A program made the translations under genes and the position numbers. A stretch of 64,000 nt of DNA, from the NCBI GenBank assembly GCA_949283205.1, contig CASDSD010000027.1, forward strand, positions 1 through 64,000, in the 5' to 3' direction. The DNA is from an uncultured Alistipes sp. (lineage in GTDB: Bacteria > Bacteroidota > Bacteroidia > Bacteroidales > Rikenellaceae). Shown here one piece after another: positions 7,388-14,680 of this stretch (the stretch's first letter is position 1; each line of letters starts with the position of its first letter). Under the pieces are notes generated by a model. That model ran no database searches and was not told where the DNA came from. It saw only the letters and a list, made by a program, of their open reading frames with translations.

Positions 7388-9808
7388 TTATTCCACGCGG
7401 ATATATGTTTCGGCGCCCTTGACGCCGTCGGCCGTGGCTTCGACCTTGATCGTGCCCTCATGCTGCGCCGCCTGCACGATGCATGTAAGCTGCCCGCTGA
7501 AGAGGTGCATGTGCGGCTCCTGGAACGACTCGAGCGACTTCGGGTCGCCGTTGGCCACGGCGCGGAACGAGCCGGCGCCGCTCACCTTGAAACGTATCTC
7601 GCGCGAGTCTGTCGGCAGCGGGTTGCCATCCTTGTCCACTATGCGCACATTTATATAGCTCAGATCCTCGCCGTCGGCTGCGATCCAGCGGCGGTCGGGC
7701 GTAAGCTCTATGCGGTATGCCTTGCCGGCCGTGCGGATGCTCTTCTCGGCCACCGCCTCGCCGTGCGTGTCGTATGCCACTGCGCGCAGCTCTCCCGCCT
7801 CATAACGGACGTCGTCCCACATCAGGCGGTAGCGCGTGAGCGTCGTCGAGTCGCTCTTGTGGCGTACGCCGAGGCTTCTGCCGTTGAGGAACAGCTCGGC
7901 CGAGGGGTACGAGGTGTATACGTAGACGGGGGTCGTCTCGCCCTCGCGGCCTTCCCAGTTCCAGTGGGGCAGGATGTGGAGCGTGGGCGAGGTGTTGTTC
8001 CATACGCTGCGGTAGAGCCAGTAGCGGTCCTTGGGTATCGATGCGAGGTCTATGATGCCGAACATCGAGCTGTGGTTGGGCCAGGCGTCGGTGTCGTAGG
8101 GCGTGGGCTCGCCCAGGTAGTCGAAGCCCGTCCATACGAACTGTCCTATGAGGTAGTCGAGATCCTCGTCCGCGGCGAAGTCGTCATCGGGGATGTTCGA
8201 CCAGTTGCAGTATTCCACATCGTACGACGTGCTTTGGTTGTCGTCGTGCATGATGTGGGCGCCGCGCTTGACGGGGAAGTGGTAGACGCCGCGCGAACTT
8301 ACCGTCGAGGCGGTTTCGCTGCCCAGAACGAGGCATTGCGGCAGTTTGGCGTATGCCTCGGGGTACTGCGGCACCTTATAGTTGAAGCCCGCCACATCGA
8401 GCAGCGCGGCAAAGCCGTTCTGTACGACCGAGTTGTAGTCGTTCATGCCGCACGTCACGGGGCGTGTCGGATCCTCGCGGTAGCATATGTCGCGGAGCCA
8501 TGCCGCAACCTTGTATCCGTCGGCCGTCCATTGCGAGGGGACCTCGTTGCCGATGCTCCACATCACCACCGAGGGATTGTTGCGGAAGTTGTGCAGCATG
8601 TTGACCATGTCGCGCTCGGCCCACTCGTCGAAGAACCGGTGGTATCCGTTCTGGCATTTGGCAACATCCCACTCGTCGAAGGGCTCGACCATCATCATGA
8701 AGCCCATCTCGTCGCACAGCGCCACCAGCTGCGGGTCCGGCATGTTGTGCGAGGTGCGGATGGCGTCGCACCCCATATCCTTGAGCAGCGTGAGCTGCCG
8801 GCGCATGGCGGCCTTGTTCACCGCGGCGCCCAGCGGCCCGAGGTCGTGGTGAAGGCATACGCCGCGGAACTTGCGCATGCGGCCGTTGAGGAAGAACCCC
8901 TTGTCGGCGCGCAGCTCGACGGAGCGGATGCCGAAGCGGGTCGTATAGCGGTCGACGAGGCGGCCGTCGTAATAGAGTTCCGTCTCGGCGGTATAGAGGG
9001 CGGGCGTTTCGGGTGACCACAGGTGCGGCTGCTCCACCGTGAAGTGCTGCTCGGCAGGCATGCCGTGGTTGAGCTTCTGCGTGTTCTCCTTCATGGCGAC
9101 CTCGTGCCCCGCATCATCGCGTATGCGGGTGACGAGGCGTACCTGCGCCCCGTCGGGAATGCCCTCCACCTCGGCGCGCAGATGCACCGAGGCATAGTCG
9201 TCGGAGACGTATGGCGTGGTGATATAGGTGCCCCAGACCGGAATATGCACCTTGTCCGTCGATATGAGATGTACGTTGCGGTAGAGCCCCGCACCCGGAT
9301 ACCAGCGCGACGATTGCGGCAGGTTCTCCAACTCCACGCGGAGGGTGTTGTCGCCCTCGTGTGCCGCCCCGGTGATGTCGCATGTGAAGGAGTTGTAGCC
9401 GTAGGGCCAGTATCCCACCTCGGTGCCGTTGAGCAGCACACGCGCCTGGCTCATGGCGCCGTCGAAGAGCAGCGTGAGCGATCGCCCTTCGGGGAGAGAG
9501 TCTATGTGCAGCGTGAGTTCGTAGTAGCCCTTGCCCATGTATGGGAGGCCTCCCGTACGGCCCGTCTTGTCGCTCGGGTGCCGCTCGCCGTTCTGTACCA
9601 CGGCTACGCGCTGAATGTCGTTTTCACGGTCGAAGGGGCCGTAGATGGCCCAGTCGTGGGGTACGGTGACGTTCTGCCACTCGGTCTGTCCCTCCTTCAT
9701 GAAGCGCCATCCCTCTTTCAGGGTGGTTTGCGTGCGCAGCGGTTGTGCCGTGCCGGCTCCCGCCCCCAGTACGCACAGCAGGGTCGGGATAAGGTGTCGT
9801 AGTCTCAT
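7388..9808 (-). CDS. Secreted GH2 beta-galactosidase-like glycoside hydrolase
   Basis: An 806-residue protein with a signal peptide (about 1-21), the GH2 sugar-binding domain (about 25-190), an immunoglobulin-like domain, a TIM barrel (about 285-560) and C-terminal beta domains of the DUF4982 and GH2 C-terminal types. Acid/base Glu422 sits in WSIGNEVPS and the nucleophile Glu498 in LGSETAS, both intact. RGVCLHHDLGPLGAAV is the classic GH2 barrel entry. It probably releases beta-linked galactose or a related sugar in the periplasm or at the surface; the exact linkage is unknown. The start at 9808 (MRLRHLIPTLL) matches the signal peptide. Confidence 0.92.
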   Translation of the reverse strand: MRLRHLIPTLLCVLGAGAGTAQPLRTQTTLKEGWRFMKEGQTEWQNVTVPHDWAIYGPFDRENDIQRVAVVQNGERHPSDKTGRTGGLPYMGKGYYELTLHIDSLPEGRSLTLLFDGAMSQARVLLNGTEVGYWPYGYNSFTCDITGAAHEGDNTLRVELENLPQSSRWYPGAGLYRNVHLISTDKVHIPVWGTYITTPYVSDDYASVHLRAEVEGIPDGAQVRLVTRIRDDAGHEVAMKENTQKLNHGMPAEQHFTVEQPHLWSPETPALYTAETELYYDGRLVDRYTTRFGIRSVELRADKGFFLNGRMRKFRGVCLHHDLGPLGAAVNKAAMRRQLTLLKDMGCDAIRTSHNMPDPQLVALCDEMGFMMMVEPFDEWDVAKCQNGYHRFFDEWAERDMVNMLHNFRNNPSVVMWSIGNEVPSQWTADGYKVAAWLRDICYREDPTRPVTCGMNDYNSVVQNGFAALLDVAGFNYKVPQYPEAYAKLPQCLVLGSETASTVSSRGVYHFPVKRGAHIMHDDNQSTSYDVEYCNWSNIPDDDFAADEDLDYLIGQFVWTGFDYLGEPTPYDTDAWPNHSSMFGIIDLASIPKDRYWLYRSVWNNTSPTLHILPHWNWEGREGETTPVYVYTSYPSAELFLNGRSLGVRHKSDSTTLTRYRLMWDDVRYEAGELRAVAYDTHGEAVAEKSIRTAGKAYRIELTPDRRWIAADGEDLSYINVRIVDKDGNPLPTDSREIRFKVSGAGSFRAVANGDPKSLESFQEPHMHLFSGQLTCIVQAAQHEGTIKVEATADGVKGAETYIRVE

Positions 9809-9862
9809 GTGGTATCGTTTTGCGGCGGCCGGCATGTCGCAGCGACGACCCTCCGACCGCGG

Positions 9863-10408
9863 TTACTTGGTCTTGTAGAAGCACTTGTACTTGCCTCCGG
9901 CCAGCTTCGCGAGCTTGCTCTTGAGCAGGTTGCGGCGCAGCGGCGACAGCCGGTCCGTGAAGACGTAGCCGTCGGTATGGTCATACTCGTGTTGTATGAC
10001 GCGTGCCGGCAGCCCCGTGAACTCCTCGTCATGCTCGACGAAGTTCTCGTCTACATAGCGCATGCGTATCGAGACCGGACGCCGCACGTCCTCGTGCAGC
10101 CCCGGCAGCGAAAGGCACCCCTCGTTGAAGAGGTCGGTCTCTTCCGACCGCTCGTATATGTGCGCGTTGATGAAGACTCGCTTGTAGTCGCTCAGCGACG
10201 GGTCGTCCTCGCCCCACGGCGTGCAGTCGACAATGAACAGACGTATGTTCTTGCCTATCTGCGGTGCGGCCAGGCCAACCCCTTCGGCTTCGGTCAGCGT
10301 CAGGAACATGTCCTCGATGAGCTTCTTCAGATCGGGGTAGTCGGGCGTGATCTCCTCCGATACGTTGCGAAGCACCGGCGAGCCGTATATTACTATAGGA
10401 TATATCAT
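9863..10408 (-). CDS. def: Peptide deformylase
   Basis: A 181-residue deformylase that removes the formyl group from nascent N-terminal methionine. All three metal-site motifs are present: GVGLAAPQIG (43-52), EGCLSLPG with Cys98, and HEYDH with His140, Glu141 and His144. It is the last gene of the glyS-small ORF-ruvX-def run on the minus strand, 19 nt after ruvX. Confidence 0.97.
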   Translation of the reverse strand: MIYPIVIYGSPVLRNVSEEITPDYPDLKKLIEDMFLTLTEAEGVGLAAPQIGKNIRLFIVDCTPWGEDDPSLSDYKRVFINAHIYERSEETDLFNEGCLSLPGLHEDVRRPVSIRMRYVDENFVEHDEEFTGLPARVIQHEYDHTDGYVFTDRLSPLRRNLLKSKLAKLAGGKYKCFYKTK

Positions 10409-10427
10409 ATGTGTTTCGTTTTATCGT

Positions 10428-10850
10428 CTATCGCCTCATGGCGATCGACTCCATGTAGGATTGCAGTATTATTGCCGCCGAGATGCGGTCCACCACGGCC
10501 TTGTCGCGGCGGGCCATGCGTCCCATGCCGCTGTCGATCATGGTGCGATGGGCCAGCACGGAGGTGAAGCGTTCGTCGTAGAGTACCACCTCCTTGTCGG
10601 GATAGCTGCGCCGCAACCGCGCCGCGAGCGGCTCGACATAGCGCATCGTCTCCGACGGCGAGCCGTTCATCTGTACGGGTTTGCCCAGCACGATGGTGTC
10701 CACCTCGTTCTTCGAGAAATAGTCGGCCAGGAACTTCTCCAGCTGCCGTGTCTCGACCGTGGCCAGGGCCCCGGCAATGATACGCAGGGGGTCGCTTACT
10801 GCGATCCCCGTGCGTCGTGTGCCGTAGTCTATGGCCAGAATACGTCCCAT
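10428..10850 (-). CDS. ruvX: RuvX/YqgF RNase H-fold protein
   Basis: A 140-residue YqgF-family protein with the RNase H-like fold: AIDYGTRRTGIAVSDP at the N-terminus, IVLGKPVQMNGSPS in the middle, and LYDERFTSVLAHRTM plus DRISAAIILQSYM at the end. Relatives act in Holliday junction resolution and in 16S rRNA 5'-end maturation. It lies in a compact operon with def downstream and a 32-codon ORF upstream (10-nt gap). Confidence 0.94.
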   Translation of the reverse strand: MGRILAIDYGTRRTGIAVSDPLRIIAGALATVETRQLEKFLADYFSKNEVDTIVLGKPVQMNGSPSETMRYVEPLAARLRRSYPDKEVVLYDERFTSVLAHRTMIDSGMGRMARRDKAVVDRISAAIILQSYMESIAMRR

Positions 10851-10860
10851 AGGCAGCGTG

Positions 10861-10959
10861 TTACAGGTGTTTTATTACCGTGCCGATGGCATATCCCAGG
10901 GCAAAACACGCGGCTATGATTGCTGCGATGCAGACTGTTTTCGAAGCCTTGCTTTTCAT
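10861..10959 (-). CDS. Small membrane protein, 32 residues
   Basis: An ATG ORF of 32 codons between glyS and ruvX. It has a basic N-terminus (MKSKASKT), one hydrophobic segment of about 20 residues (VCIAAIIAACFALGYAIGTV) and a basic end (IKHL). It starts 15 nt after the glyS stop and ends 10 nt before the ruvX start, so it fills the intercistronic space exactly as an operon member would. The hydrophobic stretch predicts a single transmembrane helix. No function is recognised; conservation next to glyS or ruvX in relatives would confirm that it is a gene. Confidence 0.6.
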   Translation of the reverse strand: MKSKASKTVCIAAIIAACFALGYAIGTVIKHL

Positions 10960-10974
10960 GGCATCCCTTTGGCC

Positions 10975-12519
10975 TTACAGACCGAGTTTCTTGAAGAGCT
11001 TGCGGAACGATACCTCGCCCTCGACCATTGCGGGCAGGGCGTCGATGGCAACGCGCTCCTGAGCCATGGTGTCGCGGTGGCGTACCGTCACGGTGTTGTC
11101 CTCGAGCGTCTGATGGTCCACCGTCACGCAGAACGGCGTGCCGATGGCATCCTGACGGCGGTAGCGCTTGCCGATAGAGTCCTTCTCGTCGTAGGCCACG
11201 TTGTAGTCGTACTTGAGCATGTCGATTATCTTCTGCGCCACGTCGGGCAGCCCGTCCTTCTTCACCAGCGGCATGACGGCCACCTTCGTGGGGGCCAGCT
11301 GCGGCGGTATGCGCAGCACGACGCGCTCCTCGCCGCCGTCGAGCTTCTCCTCGGTGTATGCCGCCGACATGATCTGCAGGAACATGCGGTCCACGCCGAT
11401 CGACGTCTCCACGACATAGGGGACGTAGCTCTCGCCGCGCTCGGGGTCGAAGTACTGTATCTTCTTGCCCGAGTACTGCTGGTGGCGGCCCAGGTCGAAG
11501 TCCGTGCGCGAGTGTATTCCCTCCACCTCCTTGAAGCCGAAGGGGAAGTTGTATTCGATATCCGTTGCCGCGTTGGCATAGTGCGCCAGCTTCTCGTGAT
11601 CGTGGAAACGGTAGTTGTCGTCGCCGAAGCCCAGGGCGCGGTGCCATGCCATGCGGATATCCCTCCAGCGGTGCCACCACTCCATCTCGGTGCCGGGCTG
11701 TACGAAGAACTGCATCTCCATCTGCTCGAACTCGCGCATGCGGAAGATGAACTGGCGCGCCACGATCTCGTTGCGGAACGCCTTGCCGATCTGTGCTATG
11801 CCGAAGGGTATCTTCATGCGCGCGGTCTTCTGCACGTTGAGGTAGTTGACGAAGATGCCCTGCGCCGTCTCGGGACGCAGGTATATGGTGCTGGCGCCTT
11901 CGGCCGTAGATCCCATCTGCGTCGAAAACATGAGGTTGAACTGTCGCACCTCGGTCCAGTTGCGCGTGCCAGAGATGGGGCATGCGATCTCGCAGTCGAG
12001 GATTATCTGCCGCAGCGTCGCAAGGTCATTGGCGTTCATGGCGTCGGCATAGCGCTTGTGCACCTCGTCGCGCTTGGCGGCAGTCTCCGTCACGCGGGGT
12101 GAGGTCGAACGGTACTGCGCCTCGTCGAAGCTCTCGCCGAAACGCTTGCGGGCCTTCTCCACCTCCTTGGCGATCTTCTCGTCCTGCTTGGCGATCCAGT
12201 CCTCGATCAGGACGTCGGCACGGTAGCGCTTCTTCGAGTCCTTGTTGTCGATCAGGGGGTCGTTGAAGGCGGCCACGTGTCCCGATGCCTCCCACGTCTT
12301 GGGGTGCATGAAGATGGCCGCGTCGATGCCCACGATGTTTTCGTGGAGCTTCACCATCGAATCCCACCAGTAACGTTTGATATTGTTCTTGAGTTCGACG
12401 CCGTTCTGGCCGTAATCGTACACGGCGCCAAGACCGTCGTATATCTCGCTCGACGGGAATATGAATCCGTACTCCTTGCAGTGAGCCACCAGTTTCTTAA
12501 ACAACTCCTCCTGTGTCAT
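10975..12519 (-). CDS. glyS: Glycyl-tRNA synthetase (single-chain type)
   Basis: A 514-residue class II aminoacyl-tRNA synthetase of the homodimeric GlyRS type. It begins with the characteristic FPSSEIYDGLGAVYDYGQNG segment, has the class II motif 2 region (LMFSTQMG, YLRPETAQGIFVNY, FRNEIVARQFIFRMREFEQME) and the C-terminal anticodon-binding domain (VAVMPLVKKD onward). It charges tRNA-Gly with glycine. It heads the minus-strand operon with a small ORF, ruvX and def. A -7 element lies 33 nt upstream of the ATG. Confidence 0.97.
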   Translation of the reverse strand: MTQEELFKKLVAHCKEYGFIFPSSEIYDGLGAVYDYGQNGVELKNNIKRYWWDSMVKLHENIVGIDAAIFMHPKTWEASGHVAAFNDPLIDNKDSKKRYRADVLIEDWIAKQDEKIAKEVEKARKRFGESFDEAQYRSTSPRVTETAAKRDEVHKRYADAMNANDLATLRQIILDCEIACPISGTRNWTEVRQFNLMFSTQMGSTAEGASTIYLRPETAQGIFVNYLNVQKTARMKIPFGIAQIGKAFRNEIVARQFIFRMREFEQMEMQFFVQPGTEMEWWHRWRDIRMAWHRALGFGDDNYRFHDHEKLAHYANAATDIEYNFPFGFKEVEGIHSRTDFDLGRHQQYSGKKIQYFDPERGESYVPYVVETSIGVDRMFLQIMSAAYTEEKLDGGEERVVLRIPPQLAPTKVAVMPLVKKDGLPDVAQKIIDMLKYDYNVAYDEKDSIGKRYRRQDAIGTPFCVTVDHQTLEDNTVTVRHRDTMAQERVAIDALPAMVEGEVSFRKLFKKLGL

Positions 12520-12551
12520 GATATTTTGTTTTTGTATCTGTGTTCCGATTG

Positions 12552-12559
12552 CAAAAGTA
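12552..12559 (-). promoter_or_regulatory. glyS promoter -7 box
   Basis: TACTTTTG on the minus strand, in an AT-rich island directly upstream of glyS. The -33 position reads GTTC-like rather than TTG, so only the -7 element is convincing. Confidence 0.6.
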
Positions 12560-12912
12560 CAAAATAAATGGTAAATTGAACTCTCCCAGAGTAAATAGCA
12601 TCCGTTTTTTGTCGTCGCCTGTATCGGCTTGTCTCCCGCGTGTGGCGGATGCGGTGGCTGGGAACGATGTCCGTACCTGTGCCGTGTCAGTTCCGGCAGG
12701 TGTCCGCCGCTATCTCCTTTGTTGCCTTATCCCTTGAACGTCATCTTGTTTCTCGTTGCCGGGAGGGGCGCGCCGCCGTAGTGTCTCCGGCATCCGCCGA
12801 TCCGGTTTGGCTGCCGTGGCGATCCGCCGCAGCGGGCATATGTCCGCCGCGCCGTGATTCCCTTCGCTGTCTTCATCCGGCGCTGCGGCCCGATGGAAAA
12901 TATGTCTATTGG
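12560..12912. other. No gene seen (353 bp)
   Basis: A GC-rich spacer between the divergent glyS and outer-membrane-protein promoters. Possible reading frames are short, rich in Arg/Pro and without start context, and I see no RNA motif. I read it as non-coding. Confidence 0.6.
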
Positions 12913-12943
12913 TTTGGAAAATAGACATTTTTCACTATTTTTG
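12913..12943 (+). promoter_or_regulatory. Promoter of the outer-membrane-like gene
   Basis: TTTG (12913-12916), exactly 19 nt, then TATTTTTG (12936-12943), a perfect Bacteroidetes promoter. Transcription would begin near 12950, giving a 5' leader of about 170 nt before the ATG at 13122. Confidence 0.85.
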
Positions 12944-13121
12944 TTCTGAAGGAAGGATAATCGAAAGCATTGCATGTTGATGCTCTCGGCGATTGGGTCA
13001 CGTATTTGGGCGGAGACGGGGACATTTCCCGAGGCTGCATGCCGGCGTGCCGTGTCATAAAGGGCATGCCGTGCGGCGTGGCGCCGGGCATGTTGTAATT
13101 CACCTAACCTTAATAAATAGT

Positions 13122-13850
13122 ATGAAGAAATTTTTGCTTTTGGCCGTAATTATGTCGTGCGTGAGCCTTTCGGCTGCGGCGCAGGATGATTGGAATTTGT
13201 GCTACCCTGAAAAGATGGTGCGCAAGAAATTTTTCAACATCAGCTATGTCTATGAAAAACTCAGGCCTACAGACAGCAGTCTGGGCCTCGACGATGTCTT
13301 CGACGAGACGACGGACATCGCGGATGGCAAGATCGAGGGCCTGAAGAACAACTGGGGCGTGTCGATTACACGCGGACGTACGTACATGTTCCACAAGAAA
13401 CCGATAGCGCGTTTGTTGAGCATTGGCCTTGACCTGAGTTTCTGCGATCTGACCTACTCGAACTATACGATGGAGGAGATTTGGGACGATGGGTCGGAGG
13501 GCTATGACGACTACTACGACTCGACGTCGGAGAGTGTCGACATGCATAAGGCCGAGTACGCCTTCCTGGTGGGACCCTCTCTGACCATCACCCCGGGCAG
13601 CAGCCTGACCGTTGTGGCATATGCGCGTTATGCGCCGTCGTTCTCCTGCATCTATACCGACAGCTCGTTCTACGGCAACTATGCCACCGTTTTCAATGTG
13701 GGGGCATCGCTTACGTGGAAGAGCATCGGCGCCGGTATCGAGGCGCGCATGGGCAGTTGCAACTACAAGAGTCTCTCCGGCGGCGGAGATTCGATGTCAT
13801 CGAAACTCAAGAGTTCGGGCTTCAGGGCCTATGTGCAGATCCGCTGGTAA
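13122..13850 (+). CDS. Probable outer membrane beta-barrel protein
   Basis: A 242-residue protein with a clear signal peptide (MKKFLLLAVIMSCVSLSAAAQ). It then shows alternating strand-like segments rich in Tyr, Ser and Gly, with acidic turns (WDDGSEGYDDYYDS), and ends in an aromatic residue (YVQIRW). Its size and pattern fit a small outer membrane barrel; I do not recognise a specific family. It is monocistronic, with a perfect promoter, a long leader and a strong terminator, which suggests high or regulated expression. The start at 13122 is fixed by the signal peptide. Confidence 0.72.
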   Translation: MKKFLLLAVIMSCVSLSAAAQDDWNLCYPEKMVRKKFFNISYVYEKLRPTDSSLGLDDVFDETTDIADGKIEGLKNNWGVSITRGRTYMFHKKPIARLLSIGLDLSFCDLTYSNYTMEEIWDDGSEGYDDYYDSTSESVDMHKAEYAFLVGPSLTITPGSSLTVVAYARYAPSFSCIYTDSSFYGNYATVFNVGASLTWKSIGAGIEARMGSCNYKSLSGGGDSMSSKLKSSGFRAYVQIRW

Positions 13851-13886
13851 TGTGCCGCGCGGGGGAGTCCCTGTGACGCATGGCGA

Positions 13887-13926
13887 AAAAGGAGAGCGGG
13901 CGATTCGTATCGCCCGCTCTCCTTTT
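13887..13926. terminator. Bidirectional terminator
   Basis: An 18-bp perfect inverted repeat with a TCGT loop. The ends are A4/T4, so it works on both strands. It serves the outer-membrane-like gene on the plus strand and radC on the minus strand. Confidence 0.92.
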
Positions 13927-13994
13927 ATTGCGCAGGACACATCCGCGCCGGGTCTTTGTCCGCACGCCGTAAAGGTGTTGCGGCGCTATGGTCT

Positions 13995-14645
13995 CTACAG
14001 CAGGGCTGCACGACGGAATGAGAAATCCCCTTCGCGCGAGATGATGACATGATCCGTAAGACGTATGTCGAACAGCGCCGCGGCATCGCGTATCCTGGCC
14101 GTGAGCGCACGGTCGTCGTCGCTCGGCGCGGCGGCTCCCGAGGGGTGGTTGTGTACGAGTATGATCTGCGTTGCGAGCAGCTCCAGGGCGCGCTTTATGA
14201 TGAGGCGGTGGTCTACGACCGTGGCCTGGACGCCTCCCTGGCTTACGCGGCTGTGCTCGATTATGCGGTTCGACGAGGTGAGGTATATTGCCCAGCACTC
14301 CTCGTGGTGTACGGCATCGAGCAGCGGGCGCATGAGACGCACCACATCGGCATCGGTGACGACGGTGGCGATGGCGGCGGCGGTTGCCGCCGAGACGCGC
14401 CGCCCGAGCTCCGAAGCCAGACGTATGCGCTCGGCGCGTCGCAGTCCCAACCCCTCGCTCATGCGCAGCCGTCCTATCTCGGCATGGGCTACGGCCGTGA
14501 GAGAGCCGTAGGCCGCTATGAGGTTCTCGGCCGTCTGGAGCGGGTCGCGCCTGTCGTCGGCCGACTCCACCAGCATGGCCAGCAGTTCGACGTCGGTCAG
14601 GGCGGCGACACCCCGTGAGAGGAGTTTGTCGTGCAGGTTCTTCAT
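13995..14645 (-). CDS. radC: RadC family JAB/MPN-domain protein
   Basis: A 216-residue RadC-type protein with an N-terminal helix-hairpin-helix-like region (residues 1-80) and a C-terminal JAMM metalloprotease-like domain. The metal motif HxH-x7-S-x2-D is complete (His165, His167, Ser175, Asp178), with upstream Glu residues near 115. The historical link to DNA repair is weak, and the biochemical role of the family remains unclear. It follows rnc by 35 nt on the same strand and may be co-transcribed. Confidence 0.92.
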   Translation of the reverse strand: MKNLHDKLLSRGVAALTDVELLAMLVESADDRRDPLQTAENLIAAYGSLTAVAHAEIGRLRMSEGLGLRRAERIRLASELGRRVSAATAAAIATVVTDADVVRLMRPLLDAVHHEECWAIYLTSSNRIIEHSRVSQGGVQATVVDHRLIIKRALELLATQIILVHNHPSGAAAPSDDDRALTARIRDAAALFDIRLTDHVIISREGDFSFRRAALL

Positions 14646-14680
14646 TTGCGCAATATGCTTACGGCATGCACCCTTTGCGG

